A stretch of 64,000 bases of DNA, taken from contig JBANSL010000013.1 of NCBI GenBank assembly GCA_037127255.1, positions 5,272,188 through 5,336,187 on the forward strand, read 5' to 3'. How positions within the stretch are numbered: position 1 is the stretch's first letter; each line of letters opens with the position of its first letter. This document shows, piece after piece, positions 12,601 to 23,731 of this stretch. This DNA is from Persicaria tinctoria (Eukaryota > Streptophyta > Magnoliopsida > Caryophyllales > Polygonaceae). Under the pieces are notes generated by a model, which searched no databases, had not been told where the DNA came from, and saw only the letters and a program-made list of their open reading frames with translations. The translations under genes were made by a program, and so were the position numbers.

Positions 12601-15180
12601 GGGTAAAAGGGCCATGTTTCTCTGTATAATATCATAAACAATTATGATATAGGGTTGACTTTGAGGCTTGAGTTCACACAGATCCAAGTCAGAGGCTTTC
12701 ATCTCAACTAAGTGAGCATTTGGAATTGAAGTTTCATGATTGATATGTTCATTTATAGTACACATTCTTATTGCTTGATTCAGCCTTAAGGTCGATCATG
12801 AACTAGTACGGTTGGGGTATAAAAGCACTTGATACCATGTACAGAGATTTAGGGAAAACGGGTCATGTGTCTTTGGATACGATCATAAATATTTATGATT
12901 TGGTGATGACGTTGCCCATTCCTAACCAGTTCCGAAAAGGTTCGCTCATGCTGGAGGGAGCATCCTGATCACATATATGGAACTCATAGTCTCTCTTGTA
13001 GCTTAAGTGAACATTTGGATGTTAAGTTTCATGACTGATATGGTCAATGGACTTGTGGATGGAACACGTCCATTTTCTTAGATTCAGCCTTAAGGTCATG
13101 AACTGGTACAATTAGTGTTGACTTTTGGATGTTCGCTTTTATCTCAGTCCCTTTCCCTAGAGCAATTGATCTATTAGAATTCTTGAATTTCCACTCACGT
13201 GGAGCAAAGACCTTAGCATGTTGTGTTAAAGCTAAGTGAATTACATTCTATTTTATGCAGTTTCCTCTTAGATTTCAAAATAAGTGGTTCAGAACGACAT
13301 TACTCAGTTCCGAATAGCAGATAATAGATAGTCTTTGTCCTTGATGAAATTACCCAAGAAACAAAGGATCAACCATCAATCCTCTTCTTATGTTGTTTAT
13401 TCTTTCTACCTACCGTTGCTTGTTTGTGGTGAGAGGGGATTCTTACTGTTCTTTGATCAAGAAATTTCTTTTTGGGACTAGGAAACTTCAGATACGTACA
13501 TGGACAATTTCTTGCTCCGTCCGAAAAAGAAAAGACTGTATCTTAAAATTGAAACTTATTTCTGGACTTGAAAACCAACCGTTCAATTATATTTGTCCCC
13601 AAAAACGTCAGCTGAATGAGTGGTCTGAAACGGAAAATCATATGCCTCGACATGAAACGAGTCTTTCGCCTAACAGGCTATTGTGGCTATAGTCGACGAA
13701 ATTTCTATTTCTGTCACCTTGTTTGTTTGTTTGTTTTTCTCGTTGTCTGTTGAATTGGACAATCTGGTGAATATCTTCGGTTGTCTATTTTTGTTGTATC
13801 GTAACCGGGGAAAATAGTTTCATGAAAATTAAAAGCAAGAAGAGAATTTGGTTTGGTCAGGGAAAAGCAAGAACAGATACTACATCACTCAACATCAGTT
13901 AAGATGGCTAAACTATGGTATATTGCAGGATGACGAATATGGATCTTGAAGTAAAGATCTTGGGGTGTCAAATTACATGATACCATGTACAAAGATTTGT
14001 GGAGCTTTACGGGTAGAGGGGTCATGTATGATTTGTTAATGACCTTGAGGGTTGAGATCACATGGATGCAAGCCAGTCTTTCCTTTTGCTTAGGTGAACA
14101 TTGGATTGGGTTCATGATATGACTGAAACACGGTCCTATTCTTAGATTCGGCCTTACAGTCATGAACCTGTATGATTGGGGTGTAAAATTACTCGATGTG
14201 CAAAGGTCTTTGTTCCACATGAGTGGTATAAAATTACATGATACCATGTGCAAATATTTGTGGAGCTTTATGGATGAAAGGGCCATGTTTTCTGAATACG
14301 ATCATAGACATGCATGATCTGGTGATGACCTTGAGTCTTGAGATGACATGGATGCAAGTCGGTGTCTTTCATACCCTCCTAGGTGAGCATTTGTCTTTGA
14401 AGTTTCATGATTGATATGGTCATTGATAGAACACATTCATATTTCTTGATTCAGCCTTGAGGTCAATCATGAACTGGTTCAGTTGGGGTATAATAGCACT
14501 TGATACCGTGTACAAAGATTTAGGGGAAAATGGGCCATGTGTCTTTGGATACAATCATAAACATGTATGATTTGGCGATGACGTTGATATCACATAGATG
14601 GAAGTCAGAGTCTCTCTTGTAGCATTGGGATGTTAAATTTCATGATTGACATGTCCATGGACTCATCGATGGAACACATTCAAATTCTTAGATTCAGCCT
14701 TAAGGTCACGATCCTTTTGGATGTGTGCTTTTGAATTAAGGATGTGTGCTTTTGAATTAGTGTTAGCATGTTATGTTAAAGCTAGGGGAATTACATTCTA
14801 TTTTATGCAGTTTCCTCTTAGATTTCAAAATAAGTGGGGTTCAAAACGACAGTTCTCTGCTCTGAATAGCAGATGACAGAATGCCTTTGTCCTGAAAATG
14901 AAACTTTAAAACCGAACCAAGAGGAGTCTAGAATGTCTCTGCCTTCGATTCTGAAACCCTCTTCTGATTATTTGATTTTCTTGCTTATCTATTGAATTGC
15001 ACTATCTGGTGAATATGTTCTGTTGTATTCTAACTGGGGAAAATAGTTTCATTAAAATTAGAACCAAGAAGAGAATTCGCTTTAGTAGGGGAAAAGCAAG
15101 AATGGATACTGCATCACTGAGCATTATTAGTTGAGAGTGACTAAACTGTGGCATATTGCAGGATGAAGAACATGTGAGTA
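6660..15180. repeat. second repeat module, ~260-300 bp units in higher-order blocks
   Basis: About fifteen diverged copies share the phrase GATTCAGCCTTAAGGTCATG (near 7015, 7198, 7858, 8119, 9085, 9298, 10133, 10396, 11077, 11336, 12777, 13080, 14147, 14450 and 14692). Each also has GATCACATGGATGCAAGT, and AAAGATTTATGGAGCTTTA before it. They often come in pairs about 260-300 bp apart. Larger blocks carry a second sequence, with AAGCAAGAACAGATACTGCA and an acceptor-like TATATTGCAGGATGAAGA, near 8.65-8.79, 12.2-12.33, 13.8-13.94 and 15.05-15.18 kb. A third segment (AAACCGAACCAAGAGGAGTC) occurs near 8.17, 11.65 and 14.91 kb. No reverse transcriptase, transposase, terminal repeat or long frame is visible. 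I recognise no known family. Confidence 0.8.
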
Positions 15181-15534
15181 ATTACATTTTTTATGCACAA
15201 CATTCTGAAATCCATGATCAGTTCTTGAGTTCGTTCAGTACATATGGAAGGTATATATGATATCAAGATACTGGTCAAGTATTATGTTGATTCTTTTCAG
15301 GATCAACTGAGCATGTATTGAGATTTTATGGCCCTACAGGAAGAGTAATTTTGTTGATTATTTGTGAGATTGGTTTTATCAAAACATGTGAAAAATCTCA
15401 CTAGTGAAAATTTTCATCATCAAAGATGAGGGAAACATGATGCTTGAGTTGTATTGGTTATGTTGCAAGTTAGTGGTCTGGGACCCTGGGTTCCTGGTGG
15501 GACTTTACCTATACATTGACTACATTCATGTTGG
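15181..15534. other. right edge of the repeat locus, no gene seen
   Basis: Single-copy-looking AT-rich sequence follows the last repeat block. It contains a stretch near 15505-15534 (ACCTATACATTGACTACATT) that resembles 16130-16150 on the far side of the hAT element, which suggests a small local duplication. No coding or RNA feature was recognised. Confidence 0.4.
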
Positions 15535-16058
15535 TAGGGCTGGCACGGTACGGTACCATGGTAAATTTTTCATTACCACGTACCGTACCGTACCGATACC
15601 CCTCGGTATGGGATTTTAGGTACCACGTACTAACCGAATAGTTTCGGTACCGAAACTCTTGGTACCGAAAGTATCGGTTACCGAATGTCGGTACCGTGGT
15701 AACCGAAGTCACTATTTTCATTCTTCGATTTTCGTTTTATACACTATGGTACCATCGGTACCGATGGTACCAATGACAGATTATGCTTGAAAACGAACCG
15801 ACTATCCTTGGTACCAACGGTACCACGGTATTTTATTTTATTTTAAAATAAAATATATATTTTATTTTTAAAAAAAAAAATTAAATATATATTCGGTACC
15901 AACGGTACCACGGTATTTGGGTTGTCCATACCGTTACCGTACCGACTATCCTTGGTACCGAGACTTCGGTTACCAATTCAGTCGGTTACTGACTTCTTGG
16001 TACCAACGACATGTTGGTACGGTTGGTATGGTAATTTTCGATTACCATACCAACCCTA
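15535..16058. mobile_element. non-autonomous hAT-type element (524 bp) with GGTACC-rich ends
   Basis: The element begins TAGGGCTGGCACGGTA and ends with the inverted counterpart TACCATACCAACCCTA. It is flanked by CATGTTGG (15527-15534) and CATGTTGC (16059-16066), an 8-bp target-site duplication with one mismatch. TAGGG-type ends and 8-bp duplications are typical of plant hAT elements. Dense GGTACCG and CGGTACC motifs fill both subterminal zones, as expected for transposase-binding repeats, and the centre is AT-rich. There is no transposase frame. Confidence 0.85.
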
Positions 16059-16166
16059 CATGTTGCGGTATAGACTTGGTGTGCAGGTCAATCCACTCGC
16101 CACATGTGAGTTGGACACAGGACACCTATACATTAGCTATATTTATGTTGGGGCATGTTTATCACA

Positions 16167-16679
16167 GGCCAAAATAACAAATTGGTATTTAAAACTTACA
16201 ACGTTGGACAAATTGGTATTTAAAACTTACCACGTTGGACATTTGGGTATTTAAAAAGACTCTAATGTCAAATTGGTATTTAAAACTGCACCGATAGACG
16301 AATTGGTATTTTTTCCGGTCGGAATTTTGGTTTTCATGCGCATGACTCCTACCCCCGTATACTGAACCTCTTTTTATTTAGTTTGGACCAATTTCTTTCT
16401 CCTAATAAAATATTTGAATCCCTATTGAATTGTTTTTTTTTTAATATTGAACCAATTTTTGTTTGTATAATATTATAATTAAACCGGTCCAAGGCAGCTA
16501 AACAAAAAAGGGTTCAGTATACGTGTAGGAGTCTTGCGCATGAAAACCGAAATTTCGACTAGAAAAAATATCAATTTGTTCATCGGTGTAGTTTTAAATA
16601 CCAATTTGACGTCGGAGTCTTTTTAAATACCCAAATATCCAACATTGCCAGTTTTAAATACCATTTTGATATTTTGGCC
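16167..16679. mobile_element. MITE with long inverted repeats, Mutator-like (513 bp)
   Basis: The ends GGCCAAAATA and TATTTTGGCC begin long imperfect inverted repeats (about 200 bp each) built from modules such as AATTGGTATTTAAAACT. The flanks GTTTATCACA (16157-16166) and GTTTATCATA (16680-16689) make a 10-bp duplication with one mismatch. Long terminal repeats plus a 9-11-bp duplication suggest a Mutator-like non-autonomous element. The inner arms GTATACTGAACC and GGTTCAGTATAC are also inverted. It has no coding capacity. Confidence 0.85.
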
Positions 16680-16689
16680 GTTTATCATA

Positions 16690-17244
16690 TCCTCGAAACA
16701 ATCTCAACGCACACTATGAATCTATTACTTTTGTCCACATGTAGCATGCGGGTCAATCCCCAAGCCGCTTGTGGATAAAAATAGATTAGTTTATGCTCAA
16801 CATTTAAAAAAAATTATATTATGGATTTTTTTTAGGAAAATATCGTTGTTAATTTATTTTTTGTAAAAAAAAACTACTTGTGCATAAAGTACTTCGATTT
16901 TTATCTCAAAAAAATTATATTGATATTTAAACCTGTGTTGATTCTACAATTATGTGTTGTAAACTTGTCTTCAGTTATAACTATACTTATTCAAAATATA
17001 TATAAAAAAAATATTCACACTGAATCATAAGTATATCTAGTTTTTCAATAAACCTACCCTTTATCATCAATTTTATAATGCATGAGAGGAAATTTGATCG
17101 TAAAAATATTTATATACAAACTTTATAAGGATCATATACCTTTTTGATGTGATATATTTCATGTTTTACTTGATAAACAGATTTATAGTGCATGAAATGT
17201 AATCGTAACAAGTAACAAACTTTATAACATATAATACTATGCAC
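16690..17244. other. AT-rich intergenic sequence, nothing recognised
   Basis: Very AT-rich sequence without an open frame of note, terminal repeat or tandem structure that I could identify. Confidence 0.5.
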
Positions 17245-17249
17245 TACTA

Positions 17250-18200
17250 TTTTTTTTTGGGATAGAAAACCACTTCACCTTTATTACGAAATCACGAGGT
17301 CCCTAGAAACAATGTCAAAAAGAGCTAGGATCATCTTAAGAAGAAATAAAATAAATAGAAGTAGGTCTAATTTTAGCTCAAAAAAATCCGCCTGCTTGAT
17401 TTCCTTCCCACTTCACATGGCTCCATCTACATTGCTTAAATCCAAAGAATCGTGTGCAACAGTTGCCTGGCCACCTTTTGTGTTCGCTATATACACCTCA
17501 AATCATGCACGTCTTAAGGACGTGCAAGGTTAAAAGGGATTAATTAATTTTTTTAAAACGCTAATTAGTCAGAAATATTTTTGACCTTTGGATTTGCGGT
17601 GTATCTATCAACACCCCCACCTTTAAACGAGACATGTCGATGTCAAACAGTTAAGTTGGATCAATTCCAGGCAATCCGACTCAATAATAATACTATCCAT
17701 GTCATGTTCCTCCGCTAGACTAGCTCATCGCCCAAATCACAGCCTCAAGCTCCGCAACAAGTGTCTCAAACACCTCCTGCATAAACTTAGTTGCTGCCCA
17801 TATAGGAGTCTCATCCGAATCACGAGCAATAGTCCCAATTCCACAGCACGAGTCTACGCTAACGGAAGCATCACAATTGATCTTAATAAGGCCGGCTTCA
17901 TGCAACCACCACCGAGCGTAGGATTGGCACATCTCGACTCGCTCCTTGCTTACTCCAACCCTATTTTCCTCCCCCACTCCCCACCCCCCATCGGCGTCCC
18001 ATGCATTCTCCACCAACAACCTCGACTCCACCTGAACCCCCTCAAACACCCTCCTATTTCTCGCACACCGTATGTTGCTCGAGACAACAACCCACAACTT
18101 TTTCATCTCCTCTCCCTTTCTGTTCAAGACCACCTCACCTCACTCAATCCATGCCTAAATCTCTCCACAACTCCCATGCGAGATCCCCTTCAATCTCGCC
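17250..18200 (-). pseudogene. 3' part of a LINE retrotransposon with RNase H-like domain
   Basis: On the minus strand the frame 18133-17720 contains the pattern IKINCDASVSVDSCCGIGTI, then ARDSDE, then VAELEAVIWAM. This is the start of the RVT_3/RNase H-like domain at the C terminus of plant LINE polyproteins (Asp in INCDAS, Glu in AELEA). A run of T at 17251-17260, read on the minus strand, is the likely poly(A) tail. Sequence upstream of about 18150 is not recognisable, so the copy is 5' truncated or decayed. A small MITE (17491-17604) lies in the 3' untranslated part. I found no convincing target-site duplication. Confidence 0.75.
17491..17604. mobile_element. small palindromic MITE, copy 1 of a two-copy family
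   Basis: The ends ATACACCTCAAATC and GATTTGCGGTGTAT are inverted, and CTAT flanks both sides (17487-17490 and 17605-17608). The inside carries GCACGTC and GACGTGC arms. It shares the internal GTGCAAGGTT...TTAATTAATTTTTTTA sequence and both ends with a second copy at 48389-48527, where the flank is CTA. A CTA (3-bp) duplication fits a Harbinger-like origin, but the class is an inference. Confidence 0.65.
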
Positions 18201-18280
18201 TCTCCCTATGATAAGGGTACTTTGGTAATTTACTGATTTTTTCCTAAAAAACTTAACGAAATCAAATATAAGGTGGTCTT

Positions 18281-18386
18281 GGGTAAACAAAAGCTATATA
18301 AAGAGTGGTTTTATGCAATATTGAGTTTAGGGGGGGGAGGGTGAGCAATATGTCCTATTCAAGGGGCGGTTTTATGCGGTTTACCC
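18281..18386. mobile_element. ~106-bp GGGTAAAC MITE, copy 1
   Basis: The segment starts GGGTAAACAAAAGC and ends GCGGTTTACCC, with inverted ends. A second copy at 49982-50087 shares AAAAGCTATATAAA and GAGCAATATGTCCTATT. Short, non-coding and dispersed, it behaves like a MITE family. No clear target-site duplication was found. Confidence 0.55.
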
Positions 18387-18621
18387 TTTTTATTATCTTA
18401 AAAAATGTGTTTGAATAGTAAATGACATATTTTGTTTAATGGATGTGTTTAAATATATAGTAAATGACATATTTTACAAATTACTTTCATTATATTTAAA
18501 TAAAATATTATGCTTTGATATTTTCCCTTTTTATTCTCTTAAAAAATGTGTTTGAATAGTAAATGACATATTTTACAAATTACTTTCATTATATTTAAAT
18601 AAAATATTATGCTTTGATATT
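18384..18621. repeat. direct duplication of ~100-140 bp
   Basis: The stretch CCCTTTTTATTATCTTAAAA (from 18384) recurs from 18524 with one base changed. The shared part continues through TGTGTTTGAATAGTAAATGA and an AAATAAAATATTATGCTTTG tail. The first copy has an extra ~40 bp. Confidence 0.75.
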
Positions 18622-18804
18622 TTACTTAGCTTGACATTCGCGTAATATAAAATTCAACTTTGGAGCTTTGAAATGAGGGGTCAATTATAATCATTTCAAC
18701 AATTAGATAAGAACTCAAGTAAGTTTAAAATTTTATATATGGTTACACATTATTAAGAGTTAAGAGTGCAACAAATTACTTATCTAACTAATATTATTAT
18801 ACTT

Positions 18805-20058
18805 TAGAGGAAACCATGGTCCGAAAATGAAAGTAAACCAACTTTTTAACTCATAAAAAAGTTGGAATACTCCACTAGTAAATAACATCTCCCCCCCCCC
18901 CCCGAAAATCGCTTGTAATATTCTAGATATACAAATTCCAAATTGGGAGCCGCCAGATAAACTTATCTCGAAACTAGACCCAAATGAAAATTTCACTACG
19001 AAATCAGTCAAACGCATGACAAATAATGTAACGTAACTCAAGCCTCAAAAGATCTTAACTGGATTTGGAAGCTAAATCTACCTCCTATAATAAGAAGCTT
19101 TATTTGGAAAATAATGGTCGATGGTCTTCCGACCACCCAAAGAGTTAATAAATATTTTAATCGAGTCCCAGTCAGTTTAGTCTTTGCAATCAAGCAGAAG
19201 AAGATGCGGAACACTTAATGAGAAGCTTTCTGTTCACTAGGAAAATTATTGACAACTTTGAGATACAAACAGGAAAATACTTTCAATATATGATTATAAA
19301 TGAATCCCACCCTTTTAATATAGATGAAATTCGATTTGGAAACAAAATTTTTGAGGAACTAGTCTTCATTTGGCACACTATTTGGGAAATCAGAAATGCT
19401 CTTATCTTTAGGAATAAGGCTATGGCCCCAATAGAAAATATCATTCGAAGAATCATTGCAAACATCCGTGATTGGACGCAAATTGAAAAAGATAATCATA
19501 AGAATAACACCACAAATAAGATAGTTAAAGCTAAATGGAGCAGACCATCTAGGGTCGTCTACAAAATCAATATGGATGACTTTGTTAATCTCATAGGTGC
19601 TTGCCATGTGGGAGGGATTACTCGGGACTCACGAGGCCATGTCATTGATATGTTTTACAAGAAAACTATCAAAAATGGTTCAGTTATTTAAACTGAAGTT
19701 ATCGCTATTCAGACAGGTATGGAACAAAAAATTAGGAAAGGACTTTGAAGAGTAATAATAGAATGAGGCAATTTACAACTCATCAAAGCCATCACCAGCA
19801 ACAATAATGTCAGATGGGAGATCATACATCACATTGAAAAGATCAAACAGCTCGAATCTGCTTTTGACCTTGTTCAATACAGACACTACTACCGCGAAGC
19901 GAATCAAGTAGCTGACTTCATAGGTCGGAAGGGTATTATTTGTAATAACTCTACTATTCCTTTTAATAAGGAACTTTGTACCATCATCCTTAAGGATAAT
20001 CAAGGAGCAAGATTACAGTTTGTGTAATTGCTCTTAATTCTTGTCTAATGTAAAAAAA
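18805..20058 (+). mobile_element. 5'-truncated LINE with zf-RVT and RNase H remains
   Basis: The identical 19-bp sequence AACTAATATTATTATACTT flanks the element at 18786-18804 and 20059-20077. A poly(A)-like run (20052-20060) precedes the right copy, the signature of target-primed insertion. Inside, plus-strand frames recall the zinc-knuckle region of plant LINE reverse transcriptases (WKLNLPPIIRSFIWKIMVDG, then after a frameshift CNQAEEDAEHLM). They are followed by the RNase H-like part (IGACHVGGITRDSRGHVID) and, in another frame near 19890, YREANQVADFIGRKG, matching the usual RExN-AD ending. At least two frameshifts make it dead. A homopolymer of C (about 18889-18904) interrupts it. Confidence 0.88.
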
Positions 20059-20350
20059 AACTAATATTATTATACTTATTTATTTTCAATGCACAGAATA
20101 ATGTTTACTAATAATATAATATATTGATCATACTCGTGCGTAGCTTGAGGTAATCCATTGTACTAGTCTAATTAATTTTGACGACATCTAATTCTTAATT
20201 ATATATTATTTATTTAATTAAGATAATTGAAGAGTGTATTAATATAAAGAAAACATTGTTTTGATGCAGTCATGCAGGTAAAAAAGTGTTATTGATTAGA
20301 AATGGAGCACAACTGCACAAGTGGTTGTCTCAATTCAATAATACACGAGG

Positions 20351-20557
20351 TCTCCATCTTCTCGTTGTTGTGTTCGCTTGTTTGCTTAAGGTTTGGGGTT
20401 TTTCGGGTTTGTTTTGGGTAGTTCTTTTGTTGTATTAGGTGTTTGTTTTCTGTTGTATTTCTTTTACTATGCTGTTTGTTTAGACGGCTTGCCGTTTGTC
20501 GACTTTGTCAGCCTCTCGAGGTTCGGGCCTGTCCGACCTCGAATTATTTCCTTATTA

Positions 20558-20587
<30 letters not shown>
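20351..20587 (+). mobile_element. very short LINE 3' end with (TAA)n tail
   Basis: AATAATACACGAGG (20337-20350) and AATAATATACGAGG (20588-20601) form a 14-bp flanking duplication with one mismatch. In between is a G/T-rich stretch like a LINE 3' untranslated region, ending in about eleven AAT repeats (20561-20593) instead of poly(A). This is a severely 5'-truncated insertion. No coding sequence remains. Confidence 0.65.
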
Positions 20588-20594
<7 letters not shown>

Positions 20595-20881
20595 TACGAG
20601 GGTGTGAAAAACTTAACTACCTCAAAGATGCAAGCATTGTTGTCGACCGAAAACAAAGGCGCAAAGATAATATTGTCAATCAATTTATCCTTGTATATTT
20701 ATCACTTATTAATTGATACAATGTCATTTATCCTTGTATAAAACTTTATTTCTCAGATTGTTGATTGGGTCAGTAGCCTGGCACTAAACAATCTCATTAT
20801 ATATACAATCACAATATATTAACACGAAACGTATTAAAAAATTACCTCGGTTCTTCCATAATATATATCTCCCATTTTCAC

Positions 20882-21435
20882 TAAAGGTGGCAATTCGGTT
20901 GTTCGGGTCGGGTTCGGGTATACCCATTTGGATTCGGTCAAATGGCAGGCCGGGTCATATGTCGGATATAATGTATGTTCGGTCGGATTCGGGTTGGGTC
21001 AGGTCAGTTTTCGGGTCGGGTAAGTTTGGGTCAAATGAATTTCGGGTTGGGTCGGGTTCGAGTTGGGTCAAATCGGGTCTCATTAAGTTTTATTATAAAA
21101 TGATGATTATTTTTTGTTTATCTTAATTATTGGCTATTAAACTTCATTTATTTAGTATATTAGGTCTCATTATATGTAATATAAGTTATTTGAGTATTGA
21201 AAAATAAGAAAATTAAAGTAATTATAAGGAAGAGTCGGGTTTTATTCGGGTCGGGTATAGGTCGAGTCGGGTTTATCTATGTTCTTGTTCATTCGGGTAT
21301 TTTGTCAAAATGGATCATGCTCGGGTTCGGGTTCGAGTTGTGCATGACACTAAATTTCGGGTTTCGGTAGGGTCTGAGTTCGGGTGGGTCTGATAGGGTC
21401 AGGCTTTCGGGCCGAGTCAGATTTTTTCAGCTCTA
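20882..21435. mobile_element. hAT-like non-autonomous element with GGGTC/TCGGGT clusters
   Basis: Left end TAAAGGTGGCAATTCGG and right end CAGCTCTA (inverted TAGAGCTG) are weak inverted ends of the kind seen in plant hAT elements. Both arms are packed with TCGGGTCGGGT-type motifs and the middle is AT-rich. No convincing 8-bp duplication was seen, so the exact limits are uncertain. Confidence 0.55.
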
Positions 21436-21619
21436 GTTTCCAGTTTCCACAACCTTCATCCTATACTTGAGCACTTGGTTCTCAGACGAGCATCACTATT
21501 GCCCCAATGACAATATGATAAATAAAGGATAAATGATAGTTGATACATAATGAAGGATAAATCGCTCGAATTACCTTTGCGCGTGCCATTATTTTTAGCG
21601 GACACGCATGTTTGATGTT

Positions 21620-22847
21620 TTTTTTTTAAGCAAGATAAGAATTCGATTCTCGAGACAAGCTTAGAGAAACCGAGAGACCGAACAAGTCGATAGATGGATT
21701 AACCATCGTGTACAACCGAAAAAACATACAGAAGCAAATGACTGAAGCAAGTGACAAAAATAAAAGCAGAAATAAAAGTACAAGTTGTCCTACACCGAAA
21801 CTACAAGCTAGCAGAACAATCAAACCGACCGACCAAAGGGAAGACGCACACAGAGAACCCTGGGGAACCTAGTGGACATCTCAGATTATGGACTCCAACA
21901 GAGCCTTCAGATATCGATCACACTTCCACGACGTCTTCGAACATAGCAAATCGACCATCATTCACATGAAGCCTGCATACAACAAGAACAACACTGCACA
22001 CCAATCCGCAAGCCTAAATCCTAACCAAACCATTGCTCAATCAAACCCAAAAATCCATCTTAACCCCTCAAGGACGATAACAAAGATCGTAATAGGCTGC
22101 ACAAGGCAAGCCAAAATAGAGATAGGCAAGATGAGCAAAAGGCGAAAGATTAAAGCAACAATCGAAAGGAAAGGACACAGGCCAGAAGGATTGAAAATTG
22201 TAATTTTAAAATCATATATCCAGAGGATACTCAAGAAGCGTATCACTCATGTCCAAGGTGAAGGCTGGCAACCACGGGGAGTGAAGCCGTGGCGGAAGGT
22301 CGGAGAGGTTGGCTGGATGGTGGTGCCGAAGGATGCGGGAGCGGAGACGCGGATAGCTGAGGCGCGGGCTAATGGGGCTGAGTGTTGCAGGACGGAGAAA
22401 CTTCAGCGCGAGGGCGGAGTCGCGGCAGAAGGTCGCAGGCAATTGTGAGGGAGGCGGGAGGCGGGAGCGTCGTCGTCGGAAGGAGGCATCGGAGGCCGTA
22501 GAGTGGTGATGGAGCCGATTGAGCGTTGATGGAGCTCGGTGGTGAACCGAGGGTGGCCGGCGGTAGCCAGGGTGTTGGTGGCGGCGACAAAAGCCGAGCA
22601 CAACTAGGTCGAGGAGGAGGGTGGCGGCGGGCCAAAACCCTGTCTTCGGAAAAGGGATGGATTGGCTGGTGAGGCTTGAAGGCGGGAGGCCAGGCTGTGG
22701 AGGCTGGTCAGGTGGTGGCCGGTGAGCCTGGTGGAGGTTGTGGAGATGATGAAAAGAGGCAGCGGCGGCGGCTCTAGGTTACGCTCAAAGAGAGCGTTTC
22801 CTAGAGAGCGAGCCCTATAGCGACGTGTAGATTTGCGTCGCAACTTA
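21620..22847 (-). mobile_element. internally deleted LINE-like retroelement without reverse transcriptase
   Basis: Flanks GCATGTTTGATGTT (21606-21619) and GCATGTTCGATGTT (22848-22861) form a 14-bp duplication with one mismatch. A T run at 21618-21627 is the poly(A) tail on the minus strand. The 5' half (about 22240-22847, read on the minus strand) is GC-rich and starts near ACACGTCGCTATAGGGCTCG, like a plant LINE 5' untranslated region. Minus-strand frames there are proline/arginine-rich and look non-coding. The 3' half is AT-richer. No RT or endonuclease is present in 1.2 kb, so it seems to be a deletion derivative mobilised in trans. Confidence 0.65.
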
Positions 22848-22861
22848 GCATGTTCGATGTT

Positions 22862-23723
22862 GTTAAGTTGCTCACGTCCTCGTGTATTAAACCATCTGCT
22901 TGTGTGATATAATAAAACTTTATATTAAGTAATACATTCTTATTAGAATACTCTAAGAGTATGTTTTGAGTAAAAATCATATAAGTAACTAATAAAACCT
23001 TATATTAACTAATAAATTCTTATTAGAATACTCTAAGAGCAAGCCCAATAGCTTTGGTAAAAAATCTCTAAAATAGAGATTAAAATGTCAAAATCTCTAT
23101 AAAAAATTCACTCCAATTCTAACAGCTTTTCTATTTTAAAGATTTTTACATTTATTAAAGACTATAACAAATAAATGCATTTATTAAAGATATTTAATTC
23201 TACATTTCTAAAAACTTAAATCTAACATTTAACCTCACATTTGTTGGTGAACTATTATATGTTACCCATCCTCTTGCACGACATATTATTTTTATTATTA
23301 TTATTATATTCCCATGGTAAATCTTATCTTTTTCGAATCGATTTGCTTTGTTTTTGCTCTTTCCTATCCTAAGCCTTTGCTGCGTATTTTAGGCGATTTG
23401 TGGTTGTTTTTGCTCAAAACATGGTTGATTTTGTATGGTATTTGTGATGTCTGATCTGCGTTAGTGCAATATGGTCTTCAAAATTTTAATTAGGGTTAAG
23501 TTGCTTTGTTTCGGTTTGAAATTTTGATTAGGGTTATGTTGGTTTGAATGTTCTGCTTGAAATAGGCTTTTCAATTTACATGTTTTGGTTTGAATACTTT
23601 GAAATTCACTCTTACAGTAGCCTAATATGGAGAAATATTAATGATGTTTCGGTTTGAATGTATAAGTTTTATTACATAAACTTATTACAACCTTCATTTT
23701 ATTTGTTTTGTAGGATAAAAACA
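22862..23723. other. intergenic, with one ~50-bp tandem duplication
   Basis: TTCTTATTAGAATACTCTAA occurs twice (about 22937-22956 and 23016-23035) within a direct repeat of roughly 50 bp. The remainder is AT-rich with a short ATT microsatellite near 23286. No gene was recognised. Confidence 0.5.
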
Positions 23724-23731
23724 GTAGCAGC

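Noticed and set aside
15540..16060. Dense GGTACC palindromes as a possible protein-binding or recombination array
   Set aside because: The hAT-type ends and 8-bp duplication explain it as a transposon; only the unusual density is kept as an observation.
20561..20593. AAT microsatellite as an independent feature
   Set aside because: It is the tail of a truncated LINE insertion with flanking duplication, so it is reported there.
22212..22843. GC-rich proline/arginine-rich frames on the minus strand
   Set aside because: They lie in the 5' leader of a LINE-like element with a target-site duplication and overlap in several frames, so they look like untranslated sequence.
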